From assembly GCF_027090495.1 (NCBI RefSeq), contig NC_074636.1: a DNA stretch of 41,525 nt; one strand, written 5' to 3'. Of this stretch, positions 1 to 7,149 are shown in pieces. The translations under genes and the position numbers were made by a program. The notes below the pieces were generated by a model. The model had not been told where the DNA came from, ran no database searches, and saw only the letters and a program-made list of their open reading frames with translations. This DNA comes from Methanophagales virus PBV300 (Viruses; Taleaviricota; Tokiviricetes; Maximonvirales). Position 1 is the first letter of the stretch. Every line of letters starts with the position of its first letter.

Positions 1-63
1 TCTTTAAATGAACGAAAGAGTTTTAAAGTGTTCATCTTAATGGGAGAACGGAGGTGATGCAGG
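1..63 (+). promoter_or_regulatory. ITR-borne promoter and SD of the left terminal gene
   Basis: TTTAAA-type boxes at 3-8 and 22-27 and a GGAGGTGATG SD at 50-59 precede the ATG at 64. The SD matches the 3' end of archaeal 16S rRNA (CACCUCC). An equivalent arrangement, TCTTTAAATGA followed about 50 nt later by GGAGGTGA, recurs on the minus strand upstream of the paralogous gene at 30632. Confidence 0.6.
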
Positions 64-99
64 ATGGGAGAAGAGAGAGAAGGGCTGAAAGAAAAGGCG
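1..99 (+). repeat. Left inverted terminal repeat (99 bp, perfect)
   Basis: These 99 bases are the exact reverse complement of 41427-41525; identity stops at base 100 (g versus c). The repeat carries AT-rich promoter-like boxes (TCTTTAAATGA at 1-11, TTTTAAAG at 21-28), a strong SD site (GGAGGTGATG at 50-59), a start codon at 64 and the first 12 codons of the left terminal gene. Perfect ITRs at both ends indicate a linear genome, as in rudiviruses. Whether the ITR continues beyond the assembled ends cannot be seen. Confidence 0.97.
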
Positions 100-312
100 G
101 AGGAGAAGGAGAGAAAATACCTTCTGTGGCGTCTGAGGAACTTAAGAGCAGCGAAGCAACGGAAGATGGAGAGATTGCAGCGAGAGTGCGGAGAGGTAGC
201 AGTAGAGTGGCAACGCATAAGTGAAATCACATACAAGTTTGAGAGAGGCGAAATCTCCGCCGAAGAGGTGAAGAGATTGCTTGGCGAGAAGGGGGAGTAT
301 GCAGAAAAATAG
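64..312 (+). CDS. Small charged coiled-coil protein, ITR-linked; paralogue of 30357-30632
   Basis: An 82-residue, Lys/Glu/Arg-rich, predicted helical protein of unknown function. The ATG at 64 follows a strong SD at 50-59. Residues 1-12 (MGEEREGLKEKA) lie in the ITR and are identical to the N-terminus of the unrelated gene at the other end. Residues from about 18 on match the protein at 30357-30632, with shared LLW, AAK, RKMERL and RGEI..EE..K.LL motifs. It is therefore a chimera of ITR-encoded start and unique body. It overlaps the next gene by 14 bp. Promoter and start codon duplicated at both ends suggest early, coordinated expression, but this is inference. No catalytic motif is visible. 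Confidence 0.85.
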   Translation: MGEEREGLKEKAEEKERKYLLWRLRNLRAAKQRKMERLQRECGEVAVEWQRISEITYKFERGEISAEEVKRLLGEKGEYAEK

Positions 313-586
313 TGTGGTGGATATGGAGGAAGCGATTGAGAGATTGCGCAGAGCGATAGATAAATACGAGAGAGCAAAGAGGAAGGTGAACTACTTGATA
401 AATAAATTACACAGAGAGAAAGATTATGCATCCGATTCTGAGGTGAAGGAAGGAATACGCCGTCTACTGGAAGCGTTACAGTGGAGAGAGGAGTGCAGGA
501 AAGAAATGGAAGATGTGGTGAGAGAACTACTTGGACTCAACGACTTCAACACCAATATAAAGATAGAGGTTGAAGTGATAGTGTGA
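299..586 (+). CDS. Small helical (coiled-coil) protein
   Basis: About 95 residues, rich in Glu, Arg and Lys with heptad-like spacing (MEEAIERLRRAIDKYERA), probably a long helical hairpin. I chose the ATG at 299, directly preceded by GGGGGAG, rather than the in-frame TTG at 281; it overlaps the end of the upstream gene by 14 bp, consistent with translational coupling. The acidic, hydrophobic C-terminus ends in a beta-like IKIEVEVIV. It sits immediately upstream of the helicase-primase pair, so a replication accessory role is possible but unproven. No family recognised. Confidence 0.75.
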   Translation: MQKNSVVDMEEAIERLRRAIDKYERAKRKVNYLINKLHREKDYASDSEVKEGIRRLLEALQWREECRKEMEDVVRELLGLNDFNTNIKIEVEVIV

Positions 587-629
587 AAAATATTTTTCCT
601 CCTCTCTTTTTATGAGGTAATGATGAAAA

Positions 630-2279
630 ATGGCTCAAATTAAAGTCTTCTGGGGTGCGCCTGGGACTGGCAAAACTCACAAGGCAGTTGAAATTCTCAC
701 CGATGCTATTATAGAAGGCAAATCAATTTCTTACGACACCTTCAGGCGAAGTATGGCGGAGGACGCATACGCAAGACTCGCAGACGCAATCTATGAGAGA
801 AGCGACATGGGCGATAGAGAATTGCGAAGAACGCTCAGATATGTCAGCACGACGCATGGCATCTGCTTCCGCCTTCTCGGCTTAGCGCCTTCTCAAGTTG
901 TGCGATTCACGGATTTCAAGAAGTTCTGCGAAGAGAACAACTTGCATATTGAAGCTCGTGAATTTCATGCACTTCAAAAAGAAATTGTAGATTTTGATTT
1001 TTATGAAACTTCTGGAGGTAAGTTTCTCGCTCTCTACTGCAACTGCGTGAACTGCTTAGTTCCCTACGATGATTACATGTCGCTTCCCTCTTACATGATT
1101 CCACAAGGCTCGCTCCCGTTTGATTTCCCGAAACTCGCAAGGAAGTATGATGCGTTTAAGGAAAGAATAGGTAAGGTTGACTTCACAGACATGCTACGCA
1201 CAGTATACGAGGAGCGGATGTCTCCTCTAACATCAGTGCATATCTGCGATGAGTTTCACGACAAGACACCTCTACAATACGAACTCTTCAAAATATGGGC
1301 AGAAAACGCAGATGAAGTGTATTGTTGCCTTGATTTCAACCAGCGGATTTACAGCCACTGGGGGACAAATTTAACAAAAATAGACGAGTTGAGGAAATTC
1401 CCAATAGAGATTCTGCGTCAATCATACCGCTTGGGCGTCAAACAGTATATCTATGCGAAGAGCATCATACAACCGCAAGAGATGCCAGAATTGTTCTGCA
1501 AGGGAGACACCGAAGTTCATGAAATCAACACAGTTCACGAATTCATAAAAACTCTATACGAGTGCGGTTCAGCATGTCTGTTGCTCGGAAGGACGAAGCA
1601 TCACTTGCGGGAGATAGCGAATGTGCTTAACGCTCACGGCATCATATTCACAGGCGACCCAAGATTTGCATGGAAGCGTAAGGAAATAAAACTGTTTGAT
1701 GCTCTTCACGCTCTTTATCGTGATGAACTCACTCCAGATGACCTTAAAACGCTCTTGGATGCGTTGTCTCCAGAGGCATTCGCCCATGATAAACTCTCAA
1801 TAGAGTATAACCTCGTTGATTACGCAACAAACATGAGCGCAGATGAAATATTCTCACAACACTTCCTCACACGCTTCCGCTTCTCCCCGAAAAGCATCTC
1901 CTCATTCATCCTCCCGTCCTTCCTGAAGGATGAGAAAAGCGTTCAGAAGGTTTTGAACGCATCTTTTGAGCAACCTGAGCATAAAGACCCATACATGCCT
2001 CGCAAGTTCCCTCGTTTACTGACAATTCATGCCTCTAAAGGTCTTGAGGAGGATTATGTCTTCGTCTTTGACGGCATCTCAAGAAGAATTTTAAAGAGCA
2101 TAACATCATTCAGAGACGAATATGAGAACGAACAAAGGGTGTGGTATGTCGCCGTGACGAGAGCAAGGAACAAAGTGTTCATAGTTCGCAACTTCTTCTC
2201 CGCACCGCTCAGATTACGCTCCTTCCTTCCTCCTTTAAAGGAGGCACTATACGGGCTTAAGGGGGTGGAGCTCCTATGA
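630..2279 (+). CDS. Superfamily 1 DNA helicase, UvrD/Rep type
   Basis: 549 residues with a full SF1A helicase motif set. Walker A GAPGTGKT is at residues 9-16. A DEFHD motif II near 206 is followed by TPLQ, as in UvrD (DExQDxxxxQ). Motif III follows at CCLDFNQRIYSHWG. Motif V is TIHASKGLEED near 465 and motif VI WYVAVTRARNK near 505. The family unwinds DNA 3'-5' using ATP. At 549 residues it is shorter than UvrD/PcrA (about 700), so accessory subdomains are reduced. The ATG at 630 follows GAGGTAATGATG. Its stop overlaps the primase start (ATGA), indicating one operon and probably a helicase-primase functional pair at a viral fork. Confidence 0.93.
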   Translation: MAQIKVFWGAPGTGKTHKAVEILTDAIIEGKSISYDTFRRSMAEDAYARLADAIYERSDMGDRELRRTLRYVSTTHGICFRLLGLAPSQVVRFTDFKKFCEENNLHIEAREFHALQKEIVDFDFYETSGGKFLALYCNCVNCLVPYDDYMSLPSYMIPQGSLPFDFPKLARKYDAFKERIGKVDFTDMLRTVYEERMSPLTSVHICDEFHDKTPLQYELFKIWAENADEVYCCLDFNQRIYSHWGTNLTKIDELRKFPIEILRQSYRLGVKQYIYAKSIIQPQEMPELFCKGDTEVHEINTVHEFIKTLYECGSACLLLGRTKHHLREIANVLNAHGIIFTGDPRFAWKRKEIKLFDALHALYRDELTPDDLKTLLDALSPEAFAHDKLSIEYNLVDYATNMSADEIFSQHFLTRFRFSPKSISSFILPSFLKDEKSVQKVLNASFEQPEHKDPYMPRKFPRLLTIHASKGLEEDYVFVFDGISRRILKSITSFRDEYENEQRVWYVAVTRARNKVFIVRNFFSAPLRLRSFLPPLKEALYGLKGVELL

Positions 2280-3397
2280 ATGTCAAAGATGTTGATGTTG
2301 AGATATACAACTCGCATTTGAAGGGCAGATTTCCCCGTGAGTTCGGTGCTAAGTTCTACACTCGCAGCGGTGACAGCGCATTCACACGCAACATCATCAT
2401 CAGAAATGCGGAGGAAGTGCCTCTGCTCATACACAAATACAGTGAAATTGACTGCTACGCAACCGTCTATGCCTTCAAAAACGAGAGATTCATCACTGAA
2501 CGGAAGGAGGAAGATGTGATAAAAGATGCGATTTTCATAGATATTGACGCATCGGATAAGAAGGAGACATTCGGAGATGTCGTCGTGTATGATTTGAGAG
2601 AAGTGTTCAGAGAAGCCATGAAAATCGTGAAATTCCTGATGGACAGTGACATTCATCCTCGTGTGTATTTCAGCGGTGCGAGAGGCTTCCACATTTACAT
2701 AGATTTCAAACCCGCTCCTATCAGTTCCGAAACTATAAGGAAGTTCGTATCTCTGCTCGTGAAACATCTCAAGTTGAGATTCGTGGATGTCAAGGTGTCT
2801 GGAGACATCTCAAGACTCGCAAGGCTTCCCTATACGCTTAACTCAAAAACAATGCTTCCGTGTGTGTTCATCTCTCCAGAAGTCTTCATCCACAGATGCA
2901 CCGAAGAGAACATCATAAGCGTCGTTAAAAAACTCTCTGAGACGCCCTCGCTCATATATTACGAGGAGAACGACGAAATCATCAGCATTCTGAAGCAGAT
3001 GGAGAGGCTGAAAACTGCGGAGACGGTGAAGGCGTTGCACACAGAGAGACAAATCCGCATGAAAAAGCGTATGAGAGACCCCCCATGCATCCAAAACATT
3101 CTCAAGCGATTACAGGAAGGCGAGAATCTGAGGCACGAAGAACGCTTCCACCTCGTCGCATATTTGCACAGAAAGGGCGTTCCAGAGGAGGAAATCATAG
3201 AACTCTTCTCCACCGCTCCAGATTTTGATTACGAGAAGACAAAGTATCAAGTGGAGCATATATGCGGAAAGCGAGGAAAAATGACTGAATACCTGCCTTA
3301 CTCGTGCAGAAATCTTAAAAATTTGGGCTTGTGTCCCTCGCCGAACTGTCCGTTTGACAACTCAAATAAAGCCAAACTCTCTCAACTTAGGCACTAA
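2276..3397 (+). CDS. Archaeo-eukaryotic primase, PriS-PriL fusion
   Basis: 373 residues. The N-terminal part is a PriS-like AEP catalytic domain: the metal-binding pair D89xD91 in FIDIDAS, the SGARGFHIYIDF motif at 133-144, and SRLARLPYTLN near 179-189. The C-terminal part resembles the PriL Fe-S domain, with PPC at 269-271, Cys330, Cys344 and Cys353/Cys358 as likely cluster ligands. Fused catalytic and Fe-S domains in one short chain are known from archaeal plasmids such as the pTN2 primase family, where the enzyme can prime and extend DNA. The start ATG overlaps the helicase stop and follows GGGGGTGGAG. The 3' end overlaps the convergent glycosyltransferase gene by 36 bp. No other polymerase was found here, so this may be the only viral nucleotide polymerase. 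Confidence 0.9.
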   Translation: MNVKDVDVEIYNSHLKGRFPREFGAKFYTRSGDSAFTRNIIIRNAEEVPLLIHKYSEIDCYATVYAFKNERFITERKEEDVIKDAIFIDIDASDKKETFGDVVVYDLREVFREAMKIVKFLMDSDIHPRVYFSGARGFHIYIDFKPAPISSETIRKFVSLLVKHLKLRFVDVKVSGDISRLARLPYTLNSKTMLPCVFISPEVFIHRCTEENIISVVKKLSETPSLIYYEENDEIISILKQMERLKTAETVKALHTERQIRMKKRMRDPPCIQNILKRLQEGENLRHEERFHLVAYLHRKGVPEEEIIELFSTAPDFDYEKTKYQVEHICGKRGKMTEYLPYSCRNLKNLGLCPSPNCPFDNSNKAKLSQLRH

Positions 3398-4456
3398 AAT
3401 CTCATCACACAACCTACGCCACGAATATTTCTCCACGAGTTCTCGCTTCCTCCTCTCAAACTCCTTCTTATAGTGTTCAAGTCTATCAAGCACATCTACA
3501 AGCTTCTTATAGAAGTCCTCCTTATCGGGTTCAACGCCCTCGCCTATGTGGATTACCGCCTGCGGAGGATATATTCTGTGACCATTCGTCGCTCTTATCG
3601 GGATGTAGTAGCCACGCAAGTCTCTGAAGCATATTCCGTCAGTCGCAATTGTGGGAACGCCCCTGCACATCGCCTCCAGAGCATTCAGCTCAAACGCCCC
3701 AGCTCTTGAAGGCACAACGCACACATCCGCCAAATCGTATAACTGCACGACCTCATAGTCTTGTAAAATACCTCTAACCATCACCATCTTCAGCGAATTT
3801 AAATAATGTATTGAGCCGTCTATGACATCGCCAGCCTTCACGAGAAGAACTACATCATCAAATTCCTTCTGAATCCTGCTCATCACATCCGCAACTATAT
3901 CTCCGCCTTTCCGATGTTCCGAATACCACACGAAGAACAAAATATACTTGTAGTTTTTCTGCTCCTTCATAGCCTTCAGAGGTGCGATATTGCGTGAGAG
4001 AGATTGTCCGCAGAATTTTTGAAGTTCATAAAGTTCATGAACTCCGTGAGGCATCACCTCAATGGGAGCTTCCACACCACACTTCTGCATCACCTCCTTT
4101 GAGAACGAAGAAGGCACGAACACCAAATCCATCTTGTTCAGAATGCATACAGCTTCATCGCTTATTCTGCTCGTTTCCGCAATATCAAAGCCTCCTAAAC
4201 GACGCTTTATCCGTCGCAGATTCTCTAATCTCTTTTTACCTTTCTCACGAAGGTAACCATCCCATCCTAACAAACGATAGGTTATCGGATGTATGAGAAT
4301 GTTGTGACCTGAAGACCACATCATATAGTCCAAAACCTCATCAGATACCTCATAAACCTCCACATGTCTCCTCAAATGCTTTATATGCTGCCGTGATATG
4401 ATTGCGAAACTGTTGTTCATGTATGTTTCGTATATGTATGTGATGCCTTTCCTCAT
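3362..4456 (-). CDS. Glycosyltransferase, GT4-like (GT-B fold)
   Basis: 364 residues with a GT-B pattern. An N-terminal acceptor half is followed by a C-terminal nucleotide-sugar half with FFVWYSEHRKGGDIV (the usual position of the donor-binding basic residues) and the signature ADVCVVPSR..FELNALEAMCRGVPTIAT, matching the E-x7-E-type motif of group 1 glycosyltransferases. It probably transfers a sugar to virion or host-surface glycans. I chose the ATG at 4456 rather than 4516 because it follows GAGGTGGG and leaves room for a divergent promoter with the plus-strand gene at 4506. Substrate is unknown. Rudiviruses commonly carry several glycosyltransferases. Confidence 0.88.
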   Translation of the reverse strand: MRKGITYIYETYMNNSFAIISRQHIKHLRRHVEVYEVSDEVLDYMMWSSGHNILIHPITYRLLGWDGYLREKGKKRLENLRRIKRRLGGFDIAETSRISDEAVCILNKMDLVFVPSSFSKEVMQKCGVEAPIEVMPHGVHELYELQKFCGQSLSRNIAPLKAMKEQKNYKYILFFVWYSEHRKGGDIVADVMSRIQKEFDDVVLLVKAGDVIDGSIHYLNSLKMVMVRGILQDYEVVQLYDLADVCVVPSRAGAFELNALEAMCRGVPTIATDGICFRDLRGYYIPIRATNGHRIYPPQAVIHIGEGVEPDKEDFYKKLVDVLDRLEHYKKEFERRKRELVEKYSWRRLCDEILVPKLREFGFI

Positions 4457-4505
4457 ACTCGCCCCCGCCCACCTCTTTTTATATTTGAAAGCACTATTTA
4501 GAAAT
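4457..4505. promoter_or_regulatory. Divergent promoter region
   Basis: The short gap between the minus-strand glycosyltransferase and the plus-strand phosphatase-like gene holds an AT-rich box (TTTTTATATTTGAAAG near 4473-4488) that can be read as a TATA box in both directions, plus a GAGGTGGG SD for the minus-strand gene. Confidence 0.5.
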
Positions 4506-5147
4506 ATGAAAGTCATCTTTTATGTCTTGGAGTGCATGGATTACGAATACTTGATGAGCTGCAACGCCCCCGTCATAAAGAGTCTGAAACCGCATCCCGC
4601 ATACAGTTACGGAGCGACAACTGCCGCTGCCGTCCACGCTCTCTTAACTGGATATACGCCCACATGTGCGGTTTCCCCGCAGTGTCCACACACGCAGAGA
4701 CCCAGAAGAATGATTCCACCTGCCCCTTTCTTCCTTAAGAAGTTCAAGCAGCTCTTTCTTTACATACCAAACGGGTGGGTCTTCCAATTCGTGCAACCTT
4801 ACATGAAAAATTTAATGCCTCGCCTGCTTGAGTGGCACAAGGTTTTCAACACAAAGGCGATGGTTGAAGATTTCATATCAAGAAGCAAAGGCGACGATTA
4901 CTTCGCATACTTCCAAGTGATGGAAACGCATCCGCCATTTTTGGAAGGATTGAAAGAGGTGAAGCCGTCATCGCCAGAATGGGACGCAAGAAGGAGAAAG
5001 GCGGTGGAAATCGCAGATAAGTGCCTTGAACTCCTTTTGAGCGTTGATTACGATTTGCTCGTTGTGTGCGCTGACCACAACATAAGGCATGATTTCGCAC
5101 ATCCCGATGGATATAAAGTATTCATAGCGACTGACCCTTTTCCTTAA
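4506..5147 (+). CDS. Minimal alkaline-phosphatase-superfamily protein (sulfatase/phosphodiesterase-like)
   Basis: 213 residues, half the usual size of this superfamily. Features fit a reduced sulfatase/phosphodiesterase core: a beta strand and early Asp (FYVLECMDYEY), a nucleophile-region motif ATTAAAVHALLTG, ETHPPF in the position of a metal or substrate His, and CADHN matching the conserved SDHG-type metal site. I chose the ATG at 4506, the first start whose product begins with the family's N-terminal strand; the frame upstream is open but antisense to the glycosyltransferase. It may act on phospho- or sulfo-groups of surface glycans together with the neighbouring sugar genes. The 10272-11045 protein is a distant relative. 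Activity is not certain given the missing segments. Confidence 0.65.
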   Translation: MKVIFYVLECMDYEYLMSCNAPVIKSLKPHPAYSYGATTAAAVHALLTGYTPTCAVSPQCPHTQRPRRMIPPAPFFLKKFKQLFLYIPNGWVFQFVQPYMKNLMPRLLEWHKVFNTKAMVEDFISRSKGDDYFAYFQVMETHPPFLEGLKEVKPSSPEWDARRRKAVEIADKCLELLLSVDYDLLVVCADHNIRHDFAHPDGYKVFIATDPFP

Positions 5148-5171
5148 GTATTTGTATTCATCCGTCAAAGT

Positions 5172-5198
5172 GTCTGTTTGATTGTTCAAAAAACATAA
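5172..5198. repeat. Dispersed intergenic repeat, copy 1 (short form)
   Basis: Core GTCTGTTTGATTGTTCAAAA followed by AACATAA. It contains a small inverted repeat TTTGA-TTGT-TCAAA and, on the minus strand, a T6 run. It lies 3' of both the plus gene ending at 5147 and the minus gene ending at 5293. Confidence 0.85.
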
Positions 5199-5219
5199 AC
5201 TTTTAATTTTTTCGGGAGC

Positions 5220-5257
5220 TCAGCTTGACAGTCTGTTTGATTGTTCAAAAAGCATAA
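5220..5257. repeat. Dispersed intergenic repeat, copy 2 (long form)
   Basis: Carries the extension TCAGCTTGACA ahead of the core GTCTGTTTGATTGTTCAAAA, followed by AGCATAA. The first 36 bases match copy 3 at 10247-10282 with one difference. It lies 36 bp downstream of the stop of the beta-propeller gene and could end its transcription (T5 on the minus strand). Confidence 0.88.
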
Positions 5258-5292
5258 GCCGTTAAATCCAACTGCACTGCTCGTTTCATGTA

Positions 5293-6429
5293 TCAGACGA
5301 TTGCTGCTGACGAATCAACACGGTAACCTGTTGCGAAAGCCCACTTCAAAGTTCCATCTGGATTCAAAGCATATATATTGTAATCAGCACTTCCTATGAA
5401 TATTATTTCGTTTTTATCTATTGCGGGAGATGCCTCTACTTCTGACCCTGTCTCATAAGCCCATTTAAGCGTGCCATCAAACTTCAAAGCATACACTTTA
5501 TAATCACTGCTTCCTATATAAATTCCATCTGAAATTGCAGGAGAGCTGTGTGTATATGAACCCATAGGAAATCTCCAGCGAAGCGTCCCGTCTGGATTGA
5601 CAGCATATATATAGTTGTCCCAACATCCGAAATATATAATACCCTCAGAATCTATTGAAGAGGAAGCCTCTATTTCCCACTCCGTCTCAAAAAACCACTT
5701 TAATGTGCCATCTGGATTGACGGCACTTAATCCGCAAAGGTCACCTCCACCTATGTATATATTACCATAAGCATCTATCGCTGGTGAGGAGAGATATATC
5801 CATTCATAACCTAACCCAATATCCCACACAAGCAAACCATCTGGACTGAAGTGATATAAAGTCTCATAATCATCAGCAACATATATATCTTCATCATATA
5901 GAGTTGGTGATGATTCTATAACATAAAGAAACTCATACTTCCACTTTTCAGAGCCATCAGGATTGATTGCATATAAATAAGCATCATAAGAGGGGACATA
6001 GATGACACCAGTCGTTAAATCCACTGCCGCTGAAAACTCTATTATGTCCAATGTCTCAAAAGCCCACTTTAGTGTGCCATCTGGATTAATAGCATATAAG
6101 CAAAAGTCACAACTTCCTATATAGATAGTGCCTTCTTCATCAATTACTGGAGATGCATAAGAGATATAATCATTTGTCCTATAAATCCATTTTAGAGAGC
6201 CATCGGGATTCAGAGCATAGACATTATAATCACCGCTTCCGAAATAAATGACACTTGCAGGCACATCCGCAACTCCTCTATGATAGTGGTCGTGCATGAA
6301 CATGCTCCATGCAGCTACGGGAGGGGGAGGAGGAGCAACAACAGGAATGCCTTGTGGCGGATACGGAAACCTCACCTTCCGCTGAGGTGTATATGCAAGA
6401 GGCTTACCTTGCGGTGTTATGTATGTCAT
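5293..6429 (-). CDS. PQQ-like beta-propeller protein (8 blades), probable virion adhesin
   Basis: 378 residues. After a Pro-rich segment (APPPPPV near 33-39), eight repeats of about 40 residues carry the pattern IYIGS.D..LYAxNPDGTLKW typical of PQQ/BamB-type beta-propellers. It lacks a recognisable signal peptide. Such propellers in a virus most plausibly bind proteins or glycans on the host surface; that is inference. It is the last gene of a minus-strand run (10170 to 5293) that also encodes an MCP-domain fibre protein and sugar-modifying enzymes, and is followed by repeat copies 1 and 2. The start ATG at 6429 has a modest GAAG-type SD. Two more propellers lie at 14443-17214. Confidence 0.85.
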   Translation of the reverse strand: MTYITPQGKPLAYTPQRKVRFPYPPQGIPVVAPPPPPVAAWSMFMHDHYHRGVADVPASVIYFGSGDYNVYALNPDGSLKWIYRTNDYISYASPVIDEEGTIYIGSCDFCLYAINPDGTLKWAFETLDIIEFSAAVDLTTGVIYVPSYDAYLYAINPDGSEKWKYEFLYVIESSPTLYDEDIYVADDYETLYHFSPDGLLVWDIGLGYEWIYLSSPAIDAYGNIYIGGGDLCGLSAVNPDGTLKWFFETEWEIEASSSIDSEGIIYFGCWDNYIYAVNPDGTLRWRFPMGSYTHSSPAISDGIYIGSSDYKVYALKFDGTLKWAYETGSEVEASPAIDKNEIIFIGSADYNIYALNPDGTLKWAFATGYRVDSSAAIV

Positions 6430-6444
6430 CTTCTTCTCACTTCA

Positions 6445-7146
6445 TTATGCAGGCTTCCACCACACCCTCGCAGTAATAGTTGCTGCTGCACTCGCCTTGA
6501 AATTGATGATGTCTCCGCCTTCTACCTGTGCGAAGAACTCATACACGCAGTTAGCAGTCAGGTCGTTACCCTCGTTGAACGCACCCACATCCTCAGCATT
6601 CCTCACGAAAATCGGATGCATCGCAGCATCCGCAACTATCTGAAGCACAACTATGCCCCGCTCCACTATTGAAATGTCGTTGAAAATGACCTCATTCGCA
6701 TCAACCTTCTTGTCCTTGACCTCCGCAAGTAATCTCCCCTCAAGCGCCTCCTCCACCGCCTCTTTTATTATGCCTCTCAGCATGCCGAACACCTCTATTC
6801 CTGCGAGATTCCCTATCTTCTGTAAGATTTCTTCCTCCGCACCGTATAATAAATACTTCACCGCTATTGCATTCGCCTCAATCTCAAGCGTCCTTGATGT
6901 GAAGTTTGAACGCAACCTCCAGAGCTCCTCGCCGAATGAGCGATAAAGAAGCCTCGCAGTTCCGAATACGCCTGCATCATCAAGAATGCGTGCAACATCC
7001 TCATAAAATCTGTCAAGCGAGAACGAAACCTCACGCATCTGAAACGCCATCTGCTTGTGCTTGCTCGCAAGCGTGGGATGCAATAACTCAGGTCGCATCT
7101 TCAATTCCCATACCTCTGCTCTCTTCCCCACTCGCAGTCGTGGCAT
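6445..7146 (-). CDS. MCP-domain protein with C-terminal beta-rich domain (minor virion protein)
   Basis: 233 residues. Residues 1 to about 115 are clearly homologous to the N-terminus of the 749-residue beta-helix protein (shared RVGKRAE.WE.K.RPELLHP, KHKQMA) and contain the capsid-type pattern ILDDAGVFG..RLLYRSFGEEL followed by KYLLYGAEEEILQKIG, matching the MCP at 27003-27374. The rest (about 125-233) looks beta-rich and ends ATITARVWWKPA, plausibly a jelly-roll-like or knob domain. I infer a capsid-fold anchor displaying a small exposed domain, perhaps at filament ends. It sits between the beta-propeller and the GT-methyltransferase fusion in one operon. Confidence 0.75.
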   Translation of the reverse strand: MPRLRVGKRAEVWELKMRPELLHPTLASKHKQMAFQMREVSFSLDRFYEDVARILDDAGVFGTARLLYRSFGEELWRLRSNFTSRTLEIEANAIAVKYLLYGAEEEILQKIGNLAGIEVFGMLRGIIKEAVEEALEGRLLAEVKDKKVDANEVIFNDISIVERGIVVLQIVADAAMHPIFVRNAEDVGAFNEGNDLTANCVYEFFAQVEGGDIINFKASAAATITARVWWKPA

Positions 7147-7149
7147 CTC

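Noticed and set aside
2054-2767. 237-codon minus-strand ORF across the helicase-primase junction
   Set aside because: It lies antisense to two confidently identified genes and shows no recognisable motif.
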